Shown here piece after piece: positions 1-6,165 of a DNA stretch of 64,000 nt; positions within the stretch are counted from its first letter, which is position 1; each line of letters starts with the position of its first letter. Made by a program: the position numbers and the translations under genes. A model generated the notes under the pieces. The model made no database searches. It was given only the letters and a program-made list of their open reading frames with translations, and had not been told where the DNA came from. Origin of the DNA: Streptomyces lomondensis (GTDB lineage Bacteria; Actinomycetota; Actinomycetes; Streptomycetales; Streptomycetaceae); contig NZ_BMWC01000001.1 in NCBI RefSeq assembly GCF_014651035.1, positions 372,001 through 436,000 of the forward strand. The letters are read 5' to 3'.

Positions 1-114
1 GGCCAGCACGCGGGTGCGTGCGTCGGCGCTGACCGACGGGTGGTCGTTCAGGACGCGCGAGACCGTGGCGACGGAGACGCCGGCCTCGGCAGCGACGTCC
101 TTGATGCTGGCCAC
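1..114 (-). CDS. LacI-family transcriptional regulator (5' end only)
   Basis: Only the first 38 codons lie in the window; the gene continues past position 1. The minus strand reads VASIKDVAAEAGVSVATVSR, followed by VLNDHPSVSADARTRVLA. This is the LacI helix-turn-helix plus the start of the hinge region, with the family's (I/L)xDVAxxAGVSxxTVSRVLN pattern. I chose the GTG at 114 because a GGAGG (125-129) lies ten bases upstream. LacI proteins are usually about 340 residues and repress sugar-uptake or glycosidase genes; the ligand cannot be read from this fragment. The paired AATCGATT sites just upstream suggest autoregulation. Confidence 0.9.
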   Translation of the reverse strand, partial: MASIKDVAAEAGVSVATVSRVLNDHPSVSADARTRVLA

Positions 115-132
115 CGCCGCTCCACCTCCTCG

Positions 133-169
133 TGGAATCGATTACATCGACTGGATGGAATCGATTACA
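133..169. promoter_or_regulatory. Tandem LacI-type operator candidates
   Basis: The 14-mer TGGAATCGATTACA occurs twice in direct orientation, at 133-146 and 156-169, 23 bp apart. Each copy is centred on the palindrome AATCGATT and resembles the near-palindromic operators of LacI regulators. They lie directly upstream of the lacI-type gene ending at 114, so autoregulation is the simplest reading. Confidence 0.6.
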
Positions 170-299
170 CGCCGGTAAATCAAGCCCCCGCGGGCACCTC
201 TTGACCGGATCGTGATGTCGCGGCGGGTCTCCCGGCGGTCCAGGGTGGAGACAGGAGGCCCGTTTTCCCGAGGCCCGGTCGGGCCGGAGCGGAGGAGTC

Positions 300-665
300 A
301 TGACGGCGGCGACCCGGAACGACGTACCCGTCGCCCTCGAAGGCGACGGAGTGGAACTGCGCATCATGCCGATCGGCGGCGGCCTGTCGGTGGGCTACGT
401 CAGCCTGCCCCGGGGCACGGACATGGGCCCGGCGCTCAAGGGCATGCCCGACGACGCGTGCCAGTGCCCGCACTGGGGCTACCTGCTGAAGGGCCGGATC
501 AGGATGCGCACGGCCGCGGGCGAGGAGGAGTACGAGGCGGGTCAGGCGTACTACTGGGGCCCCGGCCATGTGCCGGTGGCCCTGGAGGACAGCGAGTTCG
601 TGGAGTTCTCCCCGAGCGAGGACTTCCAGCGGGTGATCGACCACGTGGTGGCGCAGGCCGGGTGA
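300..665 (+). CDS. Small cupin-domain protein
   Basis: A 121-residue single-domain protein. The stretch CPHWGYLLKGRIRM, then a Gly-rich turn and YEAGQAYYWGPGHVP, follows the two cupin motifs (His before a Gly/Arg loop, then a late His). This suggests a metal-binding beta-barrel, but no substrate can be inferred. A GGAGGAG ribosome site precedes the ATG. It lies divergent from the LacI gene and 89 bp before the RibD-like reductase. There is no signal peptide or membrane segment, so it should be cytoplasmic. Confidence 0.8.
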   Translation: MTAATRNDVPVALEGDGVELRIMPIGGGLSVGYVSLPRGTDMGPALKGMPDDACQCPHWGYLLKGRIRMRTAAGEEEYEAGQAYYWGPGHVPVALEDSEFVEFSPSEDFQRVIDHVVAQAG

Positions 666-754
666 GCCGGTGAGACCGCCGGGCCGGTGCCGATGAGTTT
701 CGCCGGCCCGGGCGGTCTACTCTCCCGGCGATCATCGACCACAGGAGGAGCGCC

Positions 755-1402
755 TTGTCCCAGCTGCTGCGCGTGCAGAACTTCAACGTCTCGAGTGACG
801 GATTCGGTGCCGGTGAGCACCAGAGCCTGGAAAGGCCCTTCGGCCACGCCGACCCCGGGCAGATGTTCGCCTGGGCCGGCGCCACGGCGAGCTGGCCCAA
901 CCGCACCGACCCCGGCGGCAGCCGCGGCCTCGACGACTACTTCACGCGAGACTTCGCGAACAACATCGGCGCCGAGATCATGGGCCGCAACAAGTTCAGC
1001 CCCCACCGCGGCCCCTGGCAGGACCACGAGTGGAAGGGCTGGTGGGGCGACGAACCCCCGTTCCACACGCCGGTGTTCGTCATGACCCACTACGAGCGTC
1101 CCTCGTTCACCCTCTCCGACACCACGTTCCACTTCGTCGGCGGCGACCCGGCCGAGGTCCTGGAGCAGGCGCGCAAGGCGGCCGGCGGCAAGGACGTCCG
1201 GCTCGGTGGCGGGGCGGCCACCATCCGGGAGTTCCTCGACGCCGACCTGGTGGACACGCTGCATGTGACGGTCTCGCCCGGCGTGGTGATCGGGTCCGGC
1301 TCACGGCTCTGGGAATCCCCCGAGGAACTGTTCGACCGCTTCCACTGCGATGTGGTGCCGAGCCCCAGTGGGGTGGTCCATCACTTGTTCTGGAGGAAGT
1401 AG
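755..1402 (+). CDS. Dihydrofolate reductase family protein (RibD C-terminal domain)
   Basis: A 215-residue protein starting at TTG, supported by AGGAGGAG at 742-749. The N-terminal VQNFNVSSDGFGAG, central FVMTHYERPSF and C-terminal LGGGAATIREFLDADLVD match the RibD_C/DHFR-like NADPH-binding fold: a nucleotide loop GGxxx, then a helix and D-L-V-D-x-L. Proteins of this kind reduce pterin- or pyrimidine-like substrates, but the actual substrate is unknown. It ends eight bases before the convergent metallo-hydrolase gene. Confidence 0.85.
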   Translation: MSQLLRVQNFNVSSDGFGAGEHQSLERPFGHADPGQMFAWAGATASWPNRTDPGGSRGLDDYFTRDFANNIGAEIMGRNKFSPHRGPWQDHEWKGWWGDEPPFHTPVFVMTHYERPSFTLSDTTFHFVGGDPAEVLEQARKAAGGKDVRLGGGAATIREFLDADLVDTLHVTVSPGVVIGSGSRLWESPEELFDRFHCDVVPSPSGVVHHLFWRK

Positions 1403-1409
1403 CGGCAGC

Positions 1410-2213
1410 TCAGGCGTCCTTGCCCCAGTCCAGCCGGTCGGCGAGCCCGGCGGCGGCGAAGGCGGCCGCCAGCTCGTCGCGGCCCTCGGTGAAGTGGGCC
1501 CAGCTGTCGTAGTGGACGGGGACGACGCGGCGGGCGCCGAGGATCCGGGTGGCCTCGGCGGCCATCGCGCTGTCCAGGACGATGACCTGGTTGTCGAAGA
1601 GGACGGGGAAGCGGGGAGCGCCGGCGAAGAGGACGGCGGTGTCGACGGGGGCGAAGCGGTCGGCGATCTCCCGGACCGCTGCCAGGGAGGCGTTGTCGCC
1701 GCTGACGTAGACGGTGGGCAGGCCCTCGCCGGTCAGGACGAACCCGACGACCTGGCCGAGCGCCGACTCGACCTCCTCCCGGGCACCGGGACCGTGCAGG
1801 GCGGGGACGCCGGTCACGGTGACCGTGCCGCCGTCGGGCCGGTCCAGCTCGACGGACTCCCAGTCGGCCAGCCCCCTGGCCCGGTCGCCCAGGCTCTCGC
1901 CCAGGCGCTTGCCGCCGCCGGGCGTCGTCAGGGTCAGGGGTATGCCGGCGAGGAGGGCCCGGCCGGAGGTGTCGAGGTTGTCGGGGTGCTCGTCGTGGGA
2001 GACCAGCGCGACGTCGACGGGGCCGAGGTCGGCGGGGGTAGCGGCGGAGGGCGCGGTCTTGGTCACGATCCGCTCGCCGTCGCGGAAGTAGTCGCCGGGA
2101 GCGTCGAAGGTCGGGTCGGTCAGGAAGCGCAGACCGCCGTACTCGAAGAAGGCGGTCGGGCCGCCGAGGGCGCGGACGGGAAAGCGGTCGGTGGCCACGG
2201 GAAGGGACGACAT
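1410..2213 (-). CDS. MBL-fold metallo-hydrolase (UlaG-like)
   Basis: A 267-residue protein starting at the ATG at 2213; GAGG at 2225-2228 is a possible ribosome site. LVSHDEHPDNLD is a variant of the metallo-beta-lactamase HxHxDH motif. Later residues GVPALHGPG, VYVSGDNAS and VVPVHYDSW supply the remaining His/Asp ligands of the UlaG/L-ascorbate-lactonase-like group. Reading through to an upstream start would give a longer ORF, but that would overlap the divergent CGNR gene, so the short start is preferred. It is divergent from the CGNR regulator across repeated operators and is its probable target. Substrate unknown. Confidence 0.85.
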   Translation of the reverse strand: MSSLPVATDRFPVRALGGPTAFFEYGGLRFLTDPTFDAPGDYFRDGERIVTKTAPSAATPADLGPVDVALVSHDEHPDNLDTSGRALLAGIPLTLTTPGGGKRLGESLGDRARGLADWESVELDRPDGGTVTVTGVPALHGPGAREEVESALGQVVGFVLTGEGLPTVYVSGDNASLAAVREIADRFAPVDTAVLFAGAPRFPVLFDNQVIVLDSAMAAEATRILGARRVVPVHYDSWAHFTEGRDELAAAFAAAGLADRLDWGKDA

Positions 2214-2225
2214 GAGAAGCAATAC

Positions 2226-2300
2226 CTCACGGATAGAAGCGGTTGAACCGTGAGAAGACCGTAGCCGCTCCTCACGGATAGAGGCAACCCGTACCATGAG
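2226..2300. promoter_or_regulatory. Duplicated inverted-repeat operator between metallo-hydrolase and CGNR genes
   Basis: CTCACGGATAGA begins at 2226 and again at 2271 (45 bp apart). The first copy forms an inverted repeat, CTCACGG (2226-2232) with CCGTGAG (2248-2254). The second copy is followed by a degenerate ...CATGAG arm that overlaps the ATG of the CGNR gene. Two similar dyads in a divergent promoter fit a regulator that binds both promoters; the CGNR protein is the obvious candidate. Confidence 0.6.
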
Positions 2301-2898
2301 AAGCATGGAGGAGTCCGTGATCGAGCAGCCCGCCCCGACGCCCGCCCAGGGCGAGGAGGAGCACCCCTCCCTCGCCCTCGCCAACAGCGCGATGACGCTG
2401 CCCGGCGGGCACGCGCTCGACCTCCTGGGCACCCCCGCGCAGACGAACCACTGGCTGACGCAGCGCGGCCTCGCCCCGGTCGACGCGGGTATGCGGGAGA
2501 TGTGTGCGGCCCAACTGCGCTCGCTGCGTGAACAGATCAGGTCGCTGTTCGCCGCGCGCGCCGAGGGCGTGCCCGCCCTGCCCGCGGCCGTGACGGCCAT
2601 CAACGACGCGATGACCCGAGTCCCCACCGCCCCGCTGCTGCGGTGGGACGACAAGACCGGCCCCTACCGCACCGCCCCCCACCCCACCACCGCGATCGTC
2701 GACCTGGCCCTGGCCACCCTCGCCGCCGACGCCGCCGACCTGCTCACCTCACCCGACGCCGAACGCCTCACCGCCTGCGGCTCCCCGCCCTGCAATCGCT
2801 TCCTGCTCCGGCACGGCCGCCGCCACTGGTGCTCGACCCGTTGCGGGGACCGGGCGCGGGCGGCTCGCGCGTATGCCCGTCGCAGCAAAGGGGCCTGA
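2296..2898 (+). CDS. CGNR zinc-finger / ABATE-domain transcriptional regulator
   Basis: A 200-residue protein. The first ~140 residues form an ABATE-like ligand-binding region (LALANSAMTLPGGHALDLLG... AAQLRSLREQIRSLF). The C-terminus carries the zinc finger CGSPPCNRFLLRHGRRHWCS-TRCGDRARAARAYARR. Here CGDR stands where the family name-giving CGNR motif usually lies. The family is described as putative stress-induced regulators. No Shine-Dalgarno is evident before the ATG at 2296, so the transcript may be leaderless or may start at the ATG at 2305. Divergent from the metallo-hydrolase it probably controls. Confidence 0.85.
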   Translation: MRSMEESVIEQPAPTPAQGEEEHPSLALANSAMTLPGGHALDLLGTPAQTNHWLTQRGLAPVDAGMREMCAAQLRSLREQIRSLFAARAEGVPALPAAVTAINDAMTRVPTAPLLRWDDKTGPYRTAPHPTTAIVDLALATLAADAADLLTSPDAERLTACGSPPCNRFLLRHGRRHWCSTRCGDRARAARAYARRSKGA

Positions 2899-2927
2899 CT
2901 CCCGCCCGCAGCCGGGACGGTTCGCTC

Positions 2928-3752
2928 TCAGTCGGTGAGCCGCCCGCGGAACCACCGCGTCAGGACCCCGTCGACCGCCCGGGCCGTGGGCAGTTGGGGA
3001 GCCGGTTCCAGTCCCGGCTCGTCGGCCAGCGGGTGCGCCAGGTCCGGCACGGCGACCAGCTCGACCTCGTCCGGGCGCGCGTACCGCTCGCGCAGGGCGC
3101 CGACCAGCTCGGCCGCGTCCGCGCGGAACTCCGGGTGGTCCCGCTCCCCGCTGACGAGCAGCAGCGGCGGCTGTGCCGTGAACTCATGGGCCCGGGCGAC
3201 GAAGTCCCATGCGCCGGCGGCCTCGCGGGCCCGGGCGGTCCACCGGTACGGCTGCCCGGTGAAGTCCCCGACGCGCTCGACGGCGGACCGGATCCGCACG
3301 GCCGGGTTGACCAGAGCGACCGCACGGACGGGAATCCGCCGCGTGGTCAGGACGCGCAGGGCCACGGCCCCGCCGAGCGAGGCCCCGAGCATCCCGACCG
3401 GCTCGTCGTCGACCGGTAGCTGATCGCGCAAGGCGGCGAGCGCGGCCGGGAACTCGTCGGCGGCCTGCTGGGCGATCGGGGCCAGGAAGGCCAGCAGCGC
3501 GTCCTCCCGGGCGAGTTGGACGGCGGCGTCGACCCGGCTGTCCACCATCCGCGCCCCGCACATCGGCATCCCCAGGTGCACCCGCCAGGCAGGCAGGGCG
3601 TTCATGGGCAGCGCGGCAGCGAACGCCGCGTCCGTGCGCGGGGCGTCGAGCATGTGCCAGGTCACGATCAACGGCGCGGGGCCGTCGGCGACTCCGGCCG
3701 GCGGCAGCGCGGTGAACGGTACGCCGGCCGCGGTACCCGTGATCGTCTCCAT
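2928..3752 (-). CDS. Alpha/beta-fold hydrolase
   Basis: A 274-residue hydrolase without a signal peptide. The nucleophile elbow is GASLGG (Ser), followed by the acid/base region LLLVSGERDHPEF and a late His in VPDLAHPLADEP, giving a plausible Ser-Asp-His triad. This resembles the dienelactone-hydrolase/prolyl-peptidase side of the superfamily. It is followed after 87 bp by a DUF4345 gene upstream on the same strand. Substrate unknown. Confidence 0.8.
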   Translation of the reverse strand: METITGTAAGVPFTALPPAGVADGPAPLIVTWHMLDAPRTDAAFAAALPMNALPAWRVHLGMPMCGARMVDSRVDAAVQLAREDALLAFLAPIAQQAADEFPAALAALRDQLPVDDEPVGMLGASLGGAVALRVLTTRRIPVRAVALVNPAVRIRSAVERVGDFTGQPYRWTARAREAAGAWDFVARAHEFTAQPPLLLVSGERDHPEFRADAAELVGALRERYARPDEVELVAVPDLAHPLADEPGLEPAPQLPTARAVDGVLTRWFRGRLTD

Positions 3753-3839
3753 GCCGCTCCCTTCGTCCCGAGTGCGAGGGTAGGCAGTCCGGCGGGGGCC
3801 GGGGGAGGTGCTTCTGCCGAGGGCAGAGCGGTGACGGGC

Positions 3840-4235
3840 CTACGCACAGCTGATCAGCAGAGCGGCTCCCAGCGTCTCGACCCAGAAGTAGAACCAGCCT
3901 GGATAGAACGCCGCCGGGCGCTCCACCGCACGGGCCACCAGCCGCCCGAACGCCATCCCCGCGAGCGACACCGCCACGGTGAGCACCACCCCCGCCCGCA
4001 GATTGCCGGTGGCATCGAGTGCCGCCCACGAGAGGAGGGCACCGACAGCGACACCGAACCCCCCGTAGACGGCCCGGACTTCGGAGCGTGCCTCCGGGAC
4101 GGACAGTTCGATACCGAAGGGGCGGACGAGCGCGCCGGGAGCGACCAGGCCGTAGAGGCCCATGCCCAGGAAGAACAGGGCGACGGCACTTATGCAGAGG
4201 GAGGACATGGTGGCGAGGGTGCCGCCGCTGTGCAC
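3840..4235 (-). CDS. DUF4345-like small integral membrane protein
   Basis: Up to 131 residues with four hydrophobic segments (ISAVALFFLGMGLYGL; AVYGGFGVAVGALLSW; AGVVLTVAVSLAGMAFG; WFYFWVETLGAALLI), matching the four-helix DUF4345 family. The GTG at 4235 gives 131 residues, while the ATG at 4208 gives 122. Neither has a perfectly placed ribosome site; GAGGGG lies very close to the GTG. The 3' end leaves 87 bp before the hydrolase. Function unknown. Confidence 0.75.
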   Translation of the reverse strand: MHSGGTLATMSSLCISAVALFFLGMGLYGLVAPGALVRPFGIELSVPEARSEVRAVYGGFGVAVGALLSWAALDATGNLRAGVVLTVAVSLAGMAFGRLVARAVERPAAFYPGWFYFWVETLGAALLISCA

Positions 4236-4241
4236 CGCCCC

Positions 4242-4589
4242 TCAATTACCTCCCAGGTCATGCCCGGGACTGCGGACGAGCCGCCCCCCTCTGCTCTCCG
4301 CGATCCGCTTGACGTCCCGCAGTGACTCGGTCAGCCGCCGGGCCAGATAGTGCAGCTCCGCGCTCGTCACCCGGCGCTCCGCGAGGAGTTCGGAGGCATG
4401 GCCCAGCAACTCGCCCGCCATGCCGAGCTGCACGTCCTCGATCTCGTCGGCGAGCCGCGAGACGTAGCCGGTCCCGTCGCCCAGGAGGTAGCAGGGTCTG
4501 CCCTCGGGGCTGGTCCACGCAGCAGGCGGCCGGCCAGGGTGGGGTGGTGTTCTCCGTGGCTCATGTGCTCGCCCACGCTGATCAGCCAT
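4242..4589 (-). CDS. 5'-damaged copy of a small actinobacterial protein (PEGxPCYL family)
   Basis: From AAWTSPEGRPCYLLGDGTGY onward (SRLADEIEDVQLGMAGELLG), the product matches the intact 91-residue protein at 60610-60885, which reads LLPWSGPEGKPCYL...YMSRLADNIEAAQLG. Upstream of that Trp the similarity stops abruptly, and the nominal N-terminus (MADQRGRAHEP...) is antisense to the neighbouring regulator. About the first 11 native codons, the ribosome site and the promoter are missing. The family has no known function; it is usually encoded beside GntR or HTH regulators. Confidence 0.6.
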   Translation of the reverse strand: MADQRGRAHEPRRTPPHPGRPPAAWTSPEGRPCYLLGDGTGYVSRLADEIEDVQLGMAGELLGHASELLAERRVTSAELHYLARRLTESLRDVKRIAESRGGRLVRSPGHDLGGN

Positions 4590-5279
4590 TTCGAGGCCGG
4601 GCGGCGACTACCCAACCCCGATGACGCCCAGCGGATCGACCGGGCGCTGGGGACGGACGGGTTCTTCGCGCGGTGGCTGGAGGACCTCGACTCGGACTTC
4701 CGCGACGACTTCGCGGCTGTGGCTGAGCTGGAGCAACAGGCAACGTTGATCCAGCAGTTCGCGCTCACGCTGGTCCCAGGCGTGCTCCAGACTCCCGAGT
4801 ACGCGCGAGCCGTGTTCGGCGCCTATCGGCCGAACCACACCGCAAAGGAACTTGACGAGGCCGTTGTCATCAGAACGCGGCGGGGCCGACTGCTGGACAA
4901 TCCGTCGAGGCCGGTCGTCTGGACACTCCTCGACGAAGCCGTCCTCAGGCGGCGAGTCGGCGGCCCCCGGGTCATGGCCGAACAGTTGCAGAAGATCGGG
5001 GACCTGGCCGAGTCAGGACGGCTGCGTCTGCATGTGGTTCCGTACGGCGTGGGCGCGCACGCACTCCTGGAGAGCCTGCTCATACTCATGAGCTTCGAAG
5101 ACTCCGCACCCGTGGCCTACGCCGAAGCATTCAAGACCGGCAACTTGATGGACGATCCGGCCCTGGTGAGCGCCGCGCAGTCGGCCTACGCTCTTGCACT
5201 GAGCGACGCGTTGTCGCAGCAGGATTCACTCGCCCTCGTCAGGGCGGCAGCGGAGGAACACGCGCATGGCCGGCACTGA
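4563..5279 (+). CDS. 5'-truncated Scr1-type regulator (HTH remnant + DUF5753)
   Basis: The frame begins abruptly inside the Cro/C1 helix-turn-helix: CSPTLISHFEAGRRLPNPDD equals the recognition helix onward. It continues through a complete DUF5753 domain (LVPGVLQTPEYARAVFGAYR, later LHVVPYGVGAHALLES). Compared with the intact homologue at 56800, about 37 N-terminal residues are missing, including the first helices of the DNA-binding domain. The ATG at 4563 could start a 238-residue product, without a good ribosome site. It overlaps the DUF397 gene by 14 nt, the normal Scr1/Scr2 arrangement. Probably a decayed regulator; it abuts the equally truncated gene on the opposite strand. Confidence 0.7.
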   Translation: MCSPTLISHFEAGRRLPNPDDAQRIDRALGTDGFFARWLEDLDSDFRDDFAAVAELEQQATLIQQFALTLVPGVLQTPEYARAVFGAYRPNHTAKELDEAVVIRTRRGRLLDNPSRPVVWTLLDEAVLRRRVGGPRVMAEQLQKIGDLAESGRLRLHVVPYGVGAHALLESLLILMSFEDSAPVAYAEAFKTGNLMDDPALVSAAQSAYALALSDALSQQDSLALVRAAAEEHAHGRH

Positions 5280-5484
5280 AATCACCGGGTGGTACAAGTC
5301 CAGCTACAGCGGAGGCGAGACACCTCAGGGCGAATGCCTCGAAGTCGCCCCCGGCCACCCCGACATACCCATCCGCGACAGCAAGACCCCCAACAGCCCG
5401 GCCCTGCTACTCTCGCCCAGCAGCTGGGCGGCCTTCGTCACCGCCGTCAAGGACGGGAACCTCACCGCCGCAAGCCGTAGCTGA
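5266..5484 (+). CDS. DUF397 protein (Scr2-like toxin partner)
   Basis: A 72-residue protein with the classic DUF397 pattern WYKSSYSGG...GECLEVA, then IRDSKTPNSPALLLSPSSWAA-F. In Streptomyces these small proteins are coupled to HTH-DUF5753 regulators and have been described as toxin-like partners (Scr2 with Scr1). It overlaps the 3' end of the truncated regulator by 14 nt. Its own 3' end overlaps a small convergent gene by 23 nt. It looks intact although its regulator is damaged. Confidence 0.85.
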   Translation: MAGTEITGWYKSSYSGGETPQGECLEVAPGHPDIPIRDSKTPNSPALLLSPSSWAAFVTAVKDGNLTAASRS

Positions 5485-5632
5485 CCAGCGACGCCCCCAC
5501 CACCGACCCGAACGCCGGCAGCAGAAACTGCGCGAAGGCCTCCCAGCCCCACACGATCCCCGCGCACGCCGCCGTGATGTTGATGGCCAGGGACAAGATC
5601 CACAGGGCGACGCTCTGGGCCTGGGGTGACAT
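5462..5632 (-). CDS. Small two-helix membrane protein
   Basis: A 56-residue ORF. It reads MSPQAQSVALWILSLAINIT, AACAGIVWGWEAFAQFLLPA, then FGSVVGASLVSYGLRR. Two hydrophobic segments (about residues 8-28 and 35-52) predict a hairpin membrane protein with a basic C-terminus. GACGAGGAA lies eight bases before the ATG at 5632. It converges with and overlaps the end of the DUF397 gene by 23 nt. No family recognised. Confidence 0.65.
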   Translation of the reverse strand: MSPQAQSVALWILSLAINITAACAGIVWGWEAFAQFLLPAFGSVVGASLVSYGLRR

Positions 5633-5682
5633 CGTTCCTCGTCGTCATTCGGTCCGGGGAGAAGGGAACGGGCGGAGTGGAT

Positions 5683-5925
5683 TCAGCTCGGCCCCGGACT
5701 CGGAAGGGGGCGGAATTCCGGCAGGGGCATCCGGTTCACAGCGGGAGTGCCGGGGGTGTTCTCGTCCGGCGCGGAAGGACCCGGGGCCACGACGGAATGG
5801 TCCCCGGACAGCGCCGGAGCCATCACGAGCAGCGTCAACGTGCTGACGGCGCACAGGCCGACGAGCAGTGCTCCCGCGGTGTGCGCGCGCCGAGGGGCGT
5901 TCGGGCCGGGGGAAGGCATCGGCAT
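5683..5925 (-). CDS. Small membrane-anchored or secreted Pro-rich protein
   Basis: An 80-residue ORF starting at the ATG at 5925, with GGAG at 5934-5937 upstream. A basic N-terminus (PNAPRRAHTAG) is followed by one hydrophobic segment (ALLVGLCAVSTLTLLVMAPAL), then a Pro/Ser-rich tail ending RPLPSPGPS. This predicts a signal anchor with an extracytoplasmic tail. A longer start at 5997 exists but lacks a ribosome site. Function unknown. It lies 50 bp upstream of the small membrane gene in the same direction. Confidence 0.5.
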   Translation of the reverse strand: MPMPSPGPNAPRRAHTAGALLVGLCAVSTLTLLVMAPALSGDHSVVAPGPSAPDENTPGTPAVNRMPLPEFRPLPSPGPS

Positions 5926-6165
5926 CACGGTCGCTCCGGAATCGAGTCCGCCCCCCTTTGTTGAACCCCTGGATTCTCCCACGGGAAAGGAGCGCAAAAG
6001 GGGCGTCCCGTATTCTTGAACTGTAAAGCTTCCGGCTTTCCTGTGAATTCAGCGTGAAAGCTGAGCCGTTGTCCGCATACTGATCGGTCGCTTTATGCGG
6101 GGGGCCGCGGGGCGTTTCCGGCCCGAGCCCGCCTCGCTGTCGTACCCGGGCGGTACGGTCGGATC

